NCBI GenBank assembly: GCA_017854585.1 | Contig: JAFMHK010000003.1 | Location: forward strand, 1-64,000 | Direction: 5' to 3' | Origin: Paracoccaceae bacterium | GTDB taxonomy: Bacteria; Pseudomonadota; Alphaproteobacteria; Rhodobacterales; Rhodobacteraceae | DNA: 64,000 nt | Part shown: piece after piece, positions 34,721 through 43,610 of the stretch | Layout of the letters: each line of letters opens with the position of its first letter | Position numbering within the stretch: position 1 is the first letter of the stretch | Notes under the pieces: generated by a model | The model's input: only the letters and a program-made list of their open reading frames with translations | What the model was told of the DNA's origin: nothing | The model's database searches: none | Position numbers and translations under genes: made by a program

Positions 34721-35673
34721 TTGATCGCCTGAGGGTTGATCGGGGATCCGGCGGCACCCGGAATGTGCAGGGGCGGGGCGGTGAACAAGAATTCGTATAC
34801 CCCGTCGTTTGCGCAATCTTCGGCCAAGTCCTTCAGATAGAAGATCTCTCCCATGGAAATGCCGATGGCAGGGATCACGACCCAGTGCCATGGCTGGTTT
34901 GCCTCGTCCGTTTCATTCGGGCGCACCTCGCAGCCCCAAGTGTCGGCGCAAATCGCGGCAATGTCGTTGTTGCGGATCCAGCGCGCCGTTTCAAACGCCA
35001 ACCCGGGCGCATCGCCGCCTGCGTAGCCTGTCCAATCCCCTGCCGCGAGGCACCGTTCCTGATGCCCGGTGCGCACGATCACGAAGTCGCCGCGCCCGAC
35101 CGACACGCCCTGCGCCGCGGCGCATCCGTCAAGATCGGCCCCGGTGATCGGGTAGCCGTCGTCAAGGCAATCGACACCCTTCCAGCGGGCGATATCCAAC
35201 AGCACACCGCGCCCAACCATCTTGTCGCGCACATGTTCGATCCCCAGACGTTTTGCCCCGTTCACCGTCACGTCCGTCGCCGGGTAGCCGTTATACATCT
35301 TGTCATCGAGGAAGATGTGGCAGAGCGCATCCCACTGCGTGGACCCCTGACAGGGCAGGTTGATGGCGTCGTCCGCGTAACGCAGATAGGCCGTGCCGTC
35401 GCCGTCCTGTTCGCCGGTCACGGCGTCGGTGCCGGTCGCCAGCATCTGGTGGATCATGTTCCAGCGCCCGCCGAAAAGACCCGATTGGATCTTTTCCTTC
35501 AGGTCGAGGCCAAGGGCAAAGGTCTTGCCCTTGCGCACCAGCTTGGCCGCCGCGACGATATCCTCAGGTGTGATGTTGTTCAGCGTCCCGATCTGGTCGT
35601 CGTCGCCCCAACGACCCCAGTTCGACAACTCCTTGGCTGTGTCATAGATTTCCTGTCGTGTGAGTTGGGGCAT
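34717..35673 (-). CDS. Cyclase-family (kynurenine formamidase-like) hydrolase
   Basis: The 318-residue protein belongs to the metal-dependent cyclase fold that includes kynurenine formamidase and isatin hydrolase. The metal motif, usually HxGTHxDxPxH, appears as CQGSTQWDALCH, in which QWD replaces HxD as in the longer cyclase subfamily; a later histidine-rich core is at RTGHQERC. GRWGDDDQIGTLNNIT near the N-terminus is typical of this subfamily. GGGAGG precedes ATG 35673. It likely opens a lactam, formamide or ring carbonyl. Its promoter region carries palindrome site 2. Confidence 0.85.
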   Translation of the reverse strand: MPQLTRQEIYDTAKELSNWGRWGDDDQIGTLNNITPEDIVAAAKLVRKGKTFALGLDLKEKIQSGLFGGRWNMIHQMLATGTDAVTGEQDGDGTAYLRYADDAINLPCQGSTQWDALCHIFLDDKMYNGYPATDVTVNGAKRLGIEHVRDKMVGRGVLLDIARWKGVDCLDDGYPITGADLDGCAAAQGVSVGRGDFVIVRTGHQERCLAAGDWTGYAGGDAPGLAFETARWIRNNDIAAICADTWGCEVRPNETDEANQPWHWVVIPAIGISMGEIFYLKDLAEDCANDGVYEFLFTAPPLHIPGAAGSPINPQAIK

Positions 35674-35783
35674 CTGGTGTCCTCCCTGACGATGCGGCTG
35701 TTCTGGCTGGTCGCCTGAAGCTATCGCGCGACCCTCTGACGATCTTAAATCGGCAAACCGCGTTATGGGTAGCACATTCCTAA

Positions 35784-35797
35784 TGATCGATCGATAA
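35784..35797. promoter_or_regulatory. TetR-type palindrome, site 2 (autoregulatory candidate)
   Basis: TGATCGATCGATAA lies in the divergent region between the cyclase and the osmC-tetR operon, 110 bases from the cyclase start and 74 from osmC. The inner eight bases are perfectly symmetric. It would let the TetR protein control its own operon. Confidence 0.7.
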
Positions 35798-35871
35798 ATA
35801 TGCGCTAGCGTCCGACCATGATTGCCCTGCGCGAGCGCGGGGGACGCATGGGGAACGCAGGGGAGGCATCC

Positions 35872-36363
35872 ATGACGGAACAGGCAACCAAGACATTTGA
35901 AGTGATCTTCGAGGGTACCGGGCGGTCAAGCGGCAAGATGCGCAACGACATTTCGGTCGAATGGCCGATGATGAAGGAAAGCTTCGAGTTGGCGACCGAT
36001 GAGGGCCCGTTCCACGGCGGAGACGGCACCGCGCCGCCGCCGTTGGCGTTGTTCACGGCGGCGCTGACCGGCTGTCTGATGACGCAGATCCGGGCCTTCG
36101 CAAAGCGGCTGAAGATCGATATGCAAGGGGTCGAGGTGAAGGCGCGCCTGCATTGGAAGGGCGACCAGATCGGAATGGAGCCTTATGTGACCGAGGCGGT
36201 CAGTTTTGGGCTGGATGTGGATATCGACAGCGACGCGGCACCAGAAAGGCTGCGCGAATTGCTTGAATGCGCGAAAAAGGGGTGTTTTCTCGAACAAAGT
36301 CTCGCTAAGGGCGTTATCGTGGGGCATCGCCTGAAACTGAACAATGAATGGCATGATGCGTGA
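35872..36363 (+). CDS. OsmC-family protein 1
   Basis: The 163-residue protein has the OsmC/Ohr fold landmarks: an early beta-domain, PPPLALFTAALTGCLMTQIRAFAKRL with one family cysteine, and a second cysteine in LLECAKKGCFLEQSL. OsmC/Ohr enzymes reduce organic hydroperoxides through such a cysteine pair. GGGGAGG stands five bases before ATG 35872. The last bases overlap the tetR start (GTGA), so the regulator is made together with it. Confidence 0.83.
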   Translation: MTEQATKTFEVIFEGTGRSSGKMRNDISVEWPMMKESFELATDEGPFHGGDGTAPPPLALFTAALTGCLMTQIRAFAKRLKIDMQGVEVKARLHWKGDQIGMEPYVTEAVSFGLDVDIDSDAAPERLRELLECAKKGCFLEQSLAKGVIVGHRLKLNNEWHDA

Positions 36364-37013
36364 ATGATGGCCCAGAAAATATCGAGAACGCCCCACCGCG
36401 CCGTCGCATGGCGTCTGAGGAGCGGCGGGAAGAGTTCCTGAGCAAGGCGATCGAGTTCTTCGCACAGGAAGGATTCGAAAGCTCAACGCGCGATCTGGCG
36501 CGCCGTCTCGGCGTCACGCAACCCTTGTTGTACAGGTATTTCCCTTCAAAAAACGATCTCATCGCAGAGGTCTATGATGCGGTTTACGTGAAGCGGTGGC
36601 AGGATGGTTGGAGTTCTATCCTGACTGACAGGTCCCGCCCGGTGCGTGACCGTCTGATGGAATTCTACATGGCCTATACCGACGTCGTATTCCACAATCA
36701 CTGGATGCGGATCTTTTTGTTTTCGGGACTGAAGGGCGTCGATATCAATCGCCGCTACCTGAAGCTTGTGCGCGCCCGTATCCTTGAGCCGATCCTGAGC
36801 GAGCTTCGTTTCGATGCCGGGCTAGAGGATCTGACGCCGTCCGACGAGGAGGTGGAATTTGCATGGATCATGCATGGTGGCATCTTTTACTACGGGGTGC
36901 GTACCTTGATCTACGAGGTCTCGATTCTCAACGACAAGGCGTTTATCATCGAGACCGCTATCGACAGCTTTCTGGGGCAGATCGGCCATGTGCGCGCCAA
37001 CGTGACCCGGTAG
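36360..37013 (+). CDS. TetR-family transcriptional regulator of the catabolic cluster
   Basis: The 217-residue repressor-type protein has a TetR helix-turn-helix at about residues 42-61 (STRDLARRLGVTQPLLYRYF) followed by PSKNDLIAEVYDAVY, and a helical ligand domain with the segment HNHWMRIFLFSGLKG. The GTG start overlaps the osmC stop; an ATG at 36408 is an alternative. It is the only complete TetR gene in the accessory region, and the palindrome found at its own operon promoter recurs in three other divergent promoters nearby. I propose it binds those sites and is released by a pathway compound. Confidence 0.88.
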   Translation: MNDGPENIENAPPRRRMASEERREEFLSKAIEFFAQEGFESSTRDLARRLGVTQPLLYRYFPSKNDLIAEVYDAVYVKRWQDGWSSILTDRSRPVRDRLMEFYMAYTDVVFHNHWMRIFLFSGLKGVDINRRYLKLVRARILEPILSELRFDAGLEDLTPSDEEVEFAWIMHGGIFYYGVRTLIYEVSILNDKAFIIETAIDSFLGQIGHVRANVTR

Positions 37014-37043
37014 GCCGCGCTGGCGCAACTTCTTATATATAAA

Positions 37044-37565
37044 TTAGGCCTTGGTGCCGCGCGGCGGATACCCTGCCGCGACAGCTGGCACTTTCGACAG
37101 CAGAATGTCGAGGTTCGGACGCGCGAACGGCATGTTCGCGATATCGATCAGATAGAGCGTGCCATCTGGCGTCACCCAGAACGTGCCGGGTTCGGCGAAG
37201 ACGTCGGTTTCGGCTTCCTTGATCGAGGTCGTGATGTAGAGGCCCCATTCCCGCGCCATCGCTTCTGTCATGCCATAGGCGACGGGTGTCTTTTCGAGAC
37301 CCCATTCGGCCTTTGACTTGGTGGCGCGGTCTTCGCCGTCCATCGAAACCGCAATGACCGAAACGCCAGCCGCCGCGAACGCGTCGATCTTGGGTTCAAG
37401 CATGCCGCCGACAAAGTCCTTGCAGACCGGGCAGTGATAGCCGCGATAGACAATGATCATTGTCAGGGCGTTGGGCGTCTGGTCCGCAAGGGTCCATGTG
37501 CCGCCCCCCACAAGGGGAAGGGACAGGGCAGGGGCCTTGGTTCCGGGCATCAGTTTCATCGACAT
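37044..37565 (-). CDS. AhpC/TSA-type peroxiredoxin-like thioredoxin-fold protein
   Basis: The 173-residue protein has IIVYRGYHCPVCKDFVGGML with C45 and C48 in a CPVC motif, as in peroxiredoxin-like (PRX-like2/AhpC-TSA) proteins, then the second half of the fold with AEPGTFWVTPDGTLYLIDIAN. It probably reduces peroxides or acts as a disulfide reductant. AAGGA lies ten bases before the ATG. It is downstream of osmC2 in the same direction (53-bp gap), so it belongs to a site-3-controlled unit. Confidence 0.83.
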   Translation of the reverse strand: MSMKLMPGTKAPALSLPLVGGGTWTLADQTPNALTMIIVYRGYHCPVCKDFVGGMLEPKIDAFAAAGVSVIAVSMDGEDRATKSKAEWGLEKTPVAYGMTEAMAREWGLYITTSIKEAETDVFAEPGTFWVTPDGTLYLIDIANMPFARPNLDILLSKVPAVAAGYPPRGTKA

Positions 37566-37618
37566 GGTTCACGGTTCCTTTGGGTGGGTCGGGTGTTGGG
37601 CGATACGGGGGCGGTGCA

Positions 37619-38083
37619 TCAAAGCGGCACGGCCGTCCAGTTTTCGGTGATCGTGATGCCGCCGGCACGCATGACCTTGGCGACGGGGCAGAATTTGACG
37701 AGGTCGGACTGAATGGCCGCAAGCTGTTCGGGGGTGGCGTCGGTGGCCACTTCGATATCGAGCACGATGTTGGAGAACGGTGCTTCGATCTCCTGCTGCA
37801 GCATGGTTCCAAGTCGGTTGAAGTCAGCGCTCAGCACGATCTTCATCTCGCCAAACGCGACGCCCATGTCGTGGGCGATGCGTTTGGAGATCACATTGGT
37901 GCAGCCGATCAGGGACGACATCAGCGTTTCGGTAGGAGAAAATCCCAGATTGGTGCCGCCACGCACCTCCGGCTCGTCGATGGTGACCGAAAGATCGCGA
38001 ACGTTCACGATGCTGCGGGCGTGGGTTTCACCCGTCGCCGTCATTGCCATCTTTACGGTCGCCTTTGGTTTGATCGTCACCAT
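37619..38083 (-). CDS. OsmC-family protein 2
   Basis: The 154-residue protein has NLGFSPTETLMSSLIGCTNVISKRIAHDMG with the first OsmC cysteine and FCPVAKVMRAGG with the second. It differs clearly from the first OsmC gene, so this is not a recent duplication. The start lies 31 bases from palindrome site 3, the spacing expected if the operator overlaps the promoter. Two different OsmC proteins in one regulon suggest that the pathway makes hydroperoxides or other electrophiles. Confidence 0.85.
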   Translation of the reverse strand: MVTIKPKATVKMAMTATGETHARSIVNVRDLSVTIDEPEVRGGTNLGFSPTETLMSSLIGCTNVISKRIAHDMGVAFGEMKIVLSADFNRLGTMLQQEIEAPFSNIVLDIEVATDATPEQLAAIQSDLVKFCPVAKVMRAGGITITENWTAVPL

Positions 38084-38114
38084 TGAAGCCTGCCAGTTAG
38101 ACCTTGCTAGTTAT

Positions 38115-38128
38115 TTATAGTTCGATAA
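38115..38128. promoter_or_regulatory. TetR-type palindrome, site 3
   Basis: TTATAGTTCGATAA lies between divergent osmC2 and the molybdenum hydroxylase operon, 31 and 66 bases from the two starts. Flanks TT and AAAT extend the symmetry. Confidence 0.7.
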
Positions 38129-38194
38129 ATTATCTTCATGTGAGGGGAAAAGGCAAGGCGGGGACGATGCGCCCGGCCGCGCTTGGGGGGGAAT

Positions 38195-39040
38195 ATGAAA
38201 GCTGCCGAATTCAAGTACGAGCGACCGGGGTCGCTTGCGGAGGCGTTTGCGCTTCTGGAGGACGGGGACCTTGATGCAACGCCTCTGGCGGGCGGGCAAA
38301 GTCTTGTTCCCATGATGAATTTTCGGTTGGCGCAGCCCGGAATGTTGGTCGATCTGTCCGCGCTCGATGAGATCAAGGGGATCTCTGGGGACGGCGGGGG
38401 CCTCAGGATCGGAGCGATGACGCGGTATGTCGATCTGGCCGCCTCGGCTTTGGTCGCGGAGCGCGCGCCGCTGATGGCGATGGCGCTTCCGCATATTGCC
38501 CATGCGGCGATCCGTAATCGCGGCACCATTGGCGGCAGTGTCGCCCTTGCCGATCCCGCCGCCGAGATGCCCGCGCTTCTTCTGGCGCTGGATGCGGAGA
38601 TAACGGTGCAATCAAGCGCAGGCACCAAGACCCATGCGGCTGCGGACTTCTTCCTTGGAATGTATGAAACCGCCTTACAAAGCGGGGAACTGGTCACGGC
38701 CATCACCGTGCCTGCGCCGGCCCCTGACCGCCGATTTGCGTTCTACGAACTGGCCCGTCGCCACGGCGATTATGCGATGGCCGGCGTGGCGGTTGCGGCA
38801 TCGGGTGCGCCCGGGGGGGTGTGCAGCGATTACCGTGTGGCGTTCTTCAGTGTGTCCGACCGCGCGCTGCGGGCCACGGCGGCAGAGGCCGCGCTTGATG
38901 GCAAGGTGCCGATGGACGGTGCCGAGGCCGCGATCGCGGCACTGGGCGAGATCCCGTTCGCGGGCGACCTGAACGCCGCCACGGCGACCAAGCAGCACCT
39001 TTCGGGTGTCGTACTGAAACGCGCATTGGAGAGGGTGTGA
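38195..39040 (+). CDS. Molybdenum hydroxylase FAD-binding (medium) subunit, CoxM type
   Basis: The 281-residue subunit transfers electrons from the iron-sulfur subunit to the final acceptor. The FAD motifs are AGGQSLVPMMNFRLAQPGMLVDLS cut after the first AGGQSL block, and RNRGTIGGSVALADPAAEMPA with the family TIGGS. Other parts are TGD-like KTHAAADFF and RRHGDYAMAGVAV. ATG 38195 starts MKAAEFKYERP. It heads a three-gene operon, medium-small-large, with overlaps or two-base gaps. Palindrome site 3 lies upstream. Confidence 0.93.
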   Translation: MKAAEFKYERPGSLAEAFALLEDGDLDATPLAGGQSLVPMMNFRLAQPGMLVDLSALDEIKGISGDGGGLRIGAMTRYVDLAASALVAERAPLMAMALPHIAHAAIRNRGTIGGSVALADPAAEMPALLLALDAEITVQSSAGTKTHAAADFFLGMYETALQSGELVTAITVPAPAPDRRFAFYELARRHGDYAMAGVAVAASGAPGGVCSDYRVAFFSVSDRALRATAAEAALDGKVPMDGAEAAIAALGEIPFAGDLNAATATKQHLSGVVLKRALERV

Positions 39041-39042
39041 GC

Positions 39043-39522
39043 ATGCACGAAACCAGGACAATCAGCCTGACCGTCAACGGCGAAACCTCGACCAACGCGG
39101 TGCCGGTGCGCCAGAATCTTGTTGATTTTCTGCGCAATACGCTGGGCCTCACCGGCAGTCACGTGGGGTGCGAACACGGTGTGTGCGGGGCCTGCACGCT
39201 TGAGGTGAACGGCGCGATGGTGCGCGGCTGCCTGATGCTGGCGGTTCAGGCCGACGGCGCGGAGATCACGACCGTGGAAGGTTTTGCGGATTCGGGCCGA
39301 GGCGCGGACTTACGGCAGGCCTTCGTTGACCGAAACGCGCTTCAATGCGGGTATTGCACGCCGGGCATGCTGGCCAGCGCGCTGGAATATGTCGAAGGCG
39401 GCGGCGTGGCCGATCGCAGCGCGATCCGCGAGCATCTGTCGGGCAATTATTGCCGCTGCACGGGTTATCAATCCATCGTCGATGCGGTCTGCGACGTGAT
39501 TGACGGGAGGGCACGGTCATGA
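39043..39522 (+). CDS. Molybdenum hydroxylase 2Fe-2S (small) subunit, CoxS type
   Basis: The 159-residue subunit carries two 2Fe-2S clusters. The plant-ferredoxin-like cluster is bound by C43, C48, C51 and C63 (GCEHGVCGACTLEVNG and RGC). The C-terminal cluster uses ALQCGYCTPGM and GNYCRCTGYQ. I choose ATG 39043 because GAGAGGG is seven bases upstream; a GTG at 39037 overlapping the previous stop is less likely. The stop overlaps the start of the large subunit (ATGA). Confidence 0.95.
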   Translation: MHETRTISLTVNGETSTNAVPVRQNLVDFLRNTLGLTGSHVGCEHGVCGACTLEVNGAMVRGCLMLAVQADGAEITTVEGFADSGRGADLRQAFVDRNALQCGYCTPGMLASALEYVEGGGVADRSAIREHLSGNYCRCTGYQSIVDAVCDVIDGRARS

Positions 39523-41897
39523 GCGGTCCACAGACGATCTTCGACAAGCCGAACACCTATATCGGCAAGTCGGTGCCACGGGCCGACGCCGTCCGCCTGA
39601 CGCAGGGGCGGGGGAAATACGTCGATGACATCCAGTTGCCGCGCATGTTGCATGCTGCCTTCGTGCGATCCCCCGTGGCGCATGGGCGGATCGTGAGCAT
39701 CAATGTGTCCGAGGCCAAGGCCGTTCCCGGTGTGACGGCGGTGTTTACCGGTGCCGATTTCGTGGGTCAAGTTGAGCCGTATGTCGGCGTGCTGAGCCAC
39801 CTTGCCGGATTGCGCTCTGCGCCGCAGATGCCCTTGGCCGTCGACGTGGCGCGCTGGACCGGGGAGCCTTTGGTCATGGTGGTAGCAAGCAGCCGCGCCA
39901 TTGCCGAGGACGCCGCCGCGCTGGTCGAGATTGACATCGAAGAGCTTGATCCGGCAACCGACATGGAGCGCGCGCTGGACGCTGATGCGCCCGTGATTCA
40001 CGCGGAATTCGGCTCCAATCTCGCGTGGGAGCGGCTGGTGGAGGCTGGAAATCCGGATGCCGCCTTTGCCCGCGACGATGTTACCGTGGTCGAGCGGCGG
40101 TTTCGCTTTGGCAGGCACACCGGCGTGACGCTGGAAACCCGAGCGTCGGTGGTCGAATACGATCCGTCCGAAAGAATGCTGACCTATTGGTATTCGGGCC
40201 AAGCGCCGCACATGATGCAGTTCATTCTCGCCAAGCACCTTGGCTTGCCCGAGGAAAACGTGCGCGTTGTGTCCCAAGATGTCGGCGGGTCCTTCGGGAT
40301 CAAGATCCACACCTATGGCGACGATATCGCAACGGCGGCGGCGGCCAAGATTCTTGGCCGTCCGGTAAAATTCGTCGCCGACCGGCTGGAAAGCTTCCTG
40401 ACCGATATCCATGCGCGCGACCACGTGGTCGATGGCCGGATCGCGGTCACGGCTGACGGCAAGATCGCGGCGTTGGCGTTTGACGATGTCACCGGGATCG
40501 GCCCCTATTCGATGTATCCGCGCACCTCCGCGATCGAGGCCAATCAGGTTCTGAACCTGACCGGCGCGCCCTACTTGATCGAGCATTATCGCGCCCGGGC
40601 GCGGGTTGTGTTCCAGAACAAGAACATGATGTGTCAGTATCGCGCCGTGGGGCATCCCATCGCCATGGCGGTTGCCGATGGTTTGCTGGAAGATGCCGCG
40701 AACGAGATCGGAATGGACGTGGTCGAGATCCGCCGTCGTAACCTCGTCAGGGACGATGCCTACCCGACGGTGTCCGCGACCGGCATGAAGTTTGACGATC
40801 TGTCCCACCACAAGTCGCTGGATCGGTTGGTGGAGATGATGGACTACGACGCGCGCCGGGCCGAACACGCCCGCCTGCGCAAAGAGGGCATCCATCGTGG
40901 GATTGGCCTTGTCTCGATGGTCGAGGTCACGAACCCCAGCCCGATGTTCTACGGGATCGGCGGCGCGCCGATCGCCAGTCAGGATGGCACGACGATCCGG
41001 CTGGAGGCCGGTGGCGCAATCCACGTCTCGTCTTCGGTCACGGAGCAGGGGCAGGGCACGAACGCGATTCTGGCCCAGATTGCTGCGGGCGTGTTCGGCG
41101 TGCCGTTGGACCGCGTCAAGGTCACCACCGGCGACACCCGTTCCACACCCTACGGGGGCGGGACATGGGCATCACGCGGTGCCGGCATCGGCGGCGAGGC
41201 CACGCTTCAGGCCGCCCATGCGCTCAAGCAGCAGGTGCTTGAGGTTGCGGCCACGATTCTGCAATCCACCCCCGACAAGTTCGATATCGTCGATGGCCAT
41301 GTCGTCGATGCGGATGGCGGGCCGCCACGGATGAGCCTCAGCGATCTGGCGCGGACGGTCTATTACAGGGGCAATGAGCTTCCCTCCGATCTGTCGCCCG
41401 AGTTGGTCGCGACGCGGCACTACCGGGTGTCGGATTTCCCGTTCGTGTTCACCAACGGGGCCATGGCAGCCGAGGTTGAGCTCGACCCTGAGACCGGCTT
41501 TGTGAAAGTTCTGAACTTCTGGGCGGTCGAGGATTGCGGCCGCGTGATCAACCCGCAACTGGTCGACGGTCAGATCCGGGGCGGCGTCGTGCAGGGGATC
41601 GGCGGCGCGTTCTACGAGGAATGCATTTATTCCGAGGACGGGCAGTTGGAAAACGCCACGATGGCCGACTACCTCGTTCCGATGGCCTTCGAGATGCCCG
41701 ATATCTTCGTCGCGCATGTGGAAACGCCGACCAAGACCTCGGTTTTGGGTGCCAAGGGTGCGGGCGAGGCGGGCACGGGCGGCGCGCCTGCGGCCTTGAT
41801 GAACGCGGTGAACGATGCGCTTCGACCTTTGGGCGCATCGATCCATCAGATGCCGATGACGCCGGAACGCGTGCTGAAGGCGCTGGGCACCGTATAG
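39519..41897 (+). CDS. Molybdenum hydroxylase large (molybdopterin) subunit, CoxL/XdhB type
   Basis: The 792-residue catalytic subunit binds the molybdenum-cytosine-dinucleotide or pterin cofactor. It begins with YIGKSVPRADAVRLTQGRG, has VSQDVGGSFGIKIH, VTEQGQGTNAI as the GQG cofactor motif, and the active-site glutamate E750 in LGAKGAGEAGTGG. The loop that reads AYxCSFR in true CO dehydrogenase is QYRAVGHP here, so this is not a CO dehydrogenase but a hydroxylase for an unknown substrate. With the dihydroxypyridine-hydroxylase-like enzyme next door, hydroxylation of an N-heterocycle beside the ring nitrogen is the most likely reaction. A 236-bp gap follows with nothing recognisable. Confidence 0.92.
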   Translation: MSGPQTIFDKPNTYIGKSVPRADAVRLTQGRGKYVDDIQLPRMLHAAFVRSPVAHGRIVSINVSEAKAVPGVTAVFTGADFVGQVEPYVGVLSHLAGLRSAPQMPLAVDVARWTGEPLVMVVASSRAIAEDAAALVEIDIEELDPATDMERALDADAPVIHAEFGSNLAWERLVEAGNPDAAFARDDVTVVERRFRFGRHTGVTLETRASVVEYDPSERMLTYWYSGQAPHMMQFILAKHLGLPEENVRVVSQDVGGSFGIKIHTYGDDIATAAAAKILGRPVKFVADRLESFLTDIHARDHVVDGRIAVTADGKIAALAFDDVTGIGPYSMYPRTSAIEANQVLNLTGAPYLIEHYRARARVVFQNKNMMCQYRAVGHPIAMAVADGLLEDAANEIGMDVVEIRRRNLVRDDAYPTVSATGMKFDDLSHHKSLDRLVEMMDYDARRAEHARLRKEGIHRGIGLVSMVEVTNPSPMFYGIGGAPIASQDGTTIRLEAGGAIHVSSSVTEQGQGTNAILAQIAAGVFGVPLDRVKVTTGDTRSTPYGGGTWASRGAGIGGEATLQAAHALKQQVLEVAATILQSTPDKFDIVDGHVVDADGGPPRMSLSDLARTVYYRGNELPSDLSPELVATRHYRVSDFPFVFTNGAMAAEVELDPETGFVKVLNFWAVEDCGRVINPQLVDGQIRGGVVQGIGGAFYEECIYSEDGQLENATMADYLVPMAFEMPDIFVAHVETPTKTSVLGAKGAGEAGTGGAPAALMNAVNDALRPLGASIHQMPMTPERVLKALGTV

Positions 41898-42133
41898 ACT
41901 TTTCTTGCGGGGCCTCGCTTGGGACTTCGTGCGCAGCGCGCAGGGGCCGGTCGGGATATGGCCCCGCGCCCGACGTCGGCAAGACGCGTTGTCTTGGTCG
42001 AAAACGGGACATCGGGCTGTGGGATCGTGCGACCGCGTGGCGGAACAATTCGCCCGCCTATGCCGACCAAACACCTGCCGTGATGCGTGGCCCATGGTAA
42101 TCACCGCGGGCAACGAACGATGTCATCTCGCGT

Positions 42134-42670
42134 CTAGTCTTCTTCCAGATCGCCTGCGGTGTTGACGCGAAGCCCGGTGGCTTGGCTCTGTTGCAGGATA
42201 TGCGGGGCCCAATCGACGCGCCCTCCGTCTCCGGTTGTTTCCTTCGACCCGATGATTGCCATCAGCATTCCGTGGCTGTCGCCGATATTGCGGAACCCGC
42301 GGTAGACACCGGGCGGGAACGAGATCACGTCGAACGGATCGATCTCGATTTCCTTGTCGCCGTTCTCTCCCCAATAGGCGGCCCATCGACCGACCAGCGG
42401 GATGAAGACCTCGATCGTCTCATGGGCATGAAGTGCCGCGCCCTTGCCCGGCTCGGCCCCGACATAGGTAATGCCGAAATAGCGCGCGTCCGAGATTGAC
42501 GGGGCAAGGTCCTTGTCCTCGGTCACGCCACGGCCGATCACGTTGTAGATGTCACGCTCGTAGATCGGAATCCGGGTGTCGACGAAAGCTTGAGGTGACG
42601 CGCGCAATTCCTTGTAGCGGGCGACACGGGCCTGCATTTCCTCGACACTGATATCAACGATATCCATCAT
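42134..42670 (-). CDS. Cupin-domain protein 2
   Basis: The 178-residue cupin has AALHAHETIEVFIPLVGRWAAYWG (motif 1 with HAH and E) and VISFPPGVYRGFRNIG (motif 2, which lacks the usual third histidine). A helical N-terminal part precedes the barrel (MQARVARYKELRA). It overlaps the deacetylase stop (ATGA) and is probably a ring-cleavage, isomerase or decarboxylase partner in the same pathway. The missing ligand argues against a classic dioxygenase. Confidence 0.8.
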   Translation of the reverse strand: MMDIVDISVEEMQARVARYKELRASPQAFVDTRIPIYERDIYNVIGRGVTEDKDLAPSISDARYFGITYVGAEPGKGAALHAHETIEVFIPLVGRWAAYWGENGDKEIEIDPFDVISFPPGVYRGFRNIGDSHGMLMAIIGSKETTGDGGRVDWAPHILQQSQATGLRVNTAGDLEED

Positions 42671-43560
42671 GGCCGTCCTTCTGCTGCGATGCGGGCCATT
42701 TCGCCCCGGTACCAATCTCCGATCTGGGTGGCGGTCATCCAGGCGGTGCCGTCATGGCCGCCGACATGATCAAGAAGTGCCTCGAGATAGCGGATCCGGT
42801 GCGGCACGCCCGTGATGTAGGGGTGGATCGAGATCGCCATGACGCGCGCGTTGTCCGCGCCTTCGGCATAGAGCCTGTCGAATTGATCGCGCCCGCGCGT
42901 CAGGAACTCGTCGGAGCGGTGCCCCTGAAGCGCATAAACCGTGATGTCATTGGTTTCGACGCTGTAGGGCAGGGTCGTGATGGGGCCGTGCGGGGTGGCG
43001 ATATCCTGCGGCAAGTCATCGATGACCCAATCCGCGACGTAATCGACGCCATGTTTCCGGAGAAGATCAAGCGTATCCTCGGTTTCGGTCAGGCCGGGGC
43101 TTTCCCAACTCCGCGGGCGCGTGCCGCAGAATGCCTCGATCCCATCAAGGGCGGCCATGATGGCGCCTTCCTGATCGTCGAGCTTGTGCATCGGCCCTTG
43201 CAGAAACCCGTGGCCCATGAATTCCCATCCTGCATCGAGGGCCGCGCCGGCCACGCGGGGATAGCTTTCGCAGACATGGCCATTGATCGCGAGCGAGACG
43301 GGGATGTTCCGGTCGGTCAGGGCCTTCCATTGCCGCCAGAAACCGGATCGCATTCCATATTCATGCCATGACCAATTGGGCACGTCGGGCAAAAGCGGTT
43401 GCCCCATCGGCGGCGGTAGAACGGTTCGTGGCATCGGCTTTTCGATGCGCCATTCTTCGACGTTCAGGATGACCCAGACGGCGACCCGTTTGCCGTCCGG
43501 CAGGTGCAACCGTGGACGGTCGATCAGGGCTTGATAGGGAATACGGTCCGACAGGGCCAC
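42667..43560 (-). CDS. Polysaccharide-deacetylase-fold amidohydrolase, PuuE-like
   Basis: The 297-residue protein has the NodB-homology fold with the first motif as ILNVEEW instead of TFDDGP, as in cofactor-independent allantoinase PuuE and its relatives, and GWEFMGHGFLQGPMH for the second. SWESPGLTETEDTLDLLRKHG is the third conserved block. Such enzymes cleave amides of small ring compounds rather than polysaccharides, and no signal peptide is present. GTG 43560 is chosen since CCGGAGG is nine bases upstream. A terminator separates it from dctP. It may open or deformylate a heterocyclic intermediate. Confidence 0.83.
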   Translation of the reverse strand: MALSDRIPYQALIDRPRLHLPDGKRVAVWVILNVEEWRIEKPMPRTVLPPPMGQPLLPDVPNWSWHEYGMRSGFWRQWKALTDRNIPVSLAINGHVCESYPRVAGAALDAGWEFMGHGFLQGPMHKLDDQEGAIMAALDGIEAFCGTRPRSWESPGLTETEDTLDLLRKHGVDYVADWVIDDLPQDIATPHGPITTLPYSVETNDITVYALQGHRSDEFLTRGRDQFDRLYAEGADNARVMAISIHPYITGVPHRIRYLEALLDHVGGHDGTAWMTATQIGDWYRGEMARIAAEGRP

Positions 43561-43610
43561 GGCAGGTACCTCCGGTAAACGTCTTGGATGCAGCGTGCGC
43601 ACCCGACGAA

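Noticed and set aside
37030-37044. TTATATATAAATTA between tetR and the peroxiredoxin gene
   Set aside because: Only a partial match to the palindrome, and it lies between two convergent gene ends where no promoter is needed.
39519-41897. Annotation of the molybdenum large subunit as CO dehydrogenase
   Set aside because: The form I loop AYxCSFR and form II loop are absent; the segment reads QYRAVGHP.
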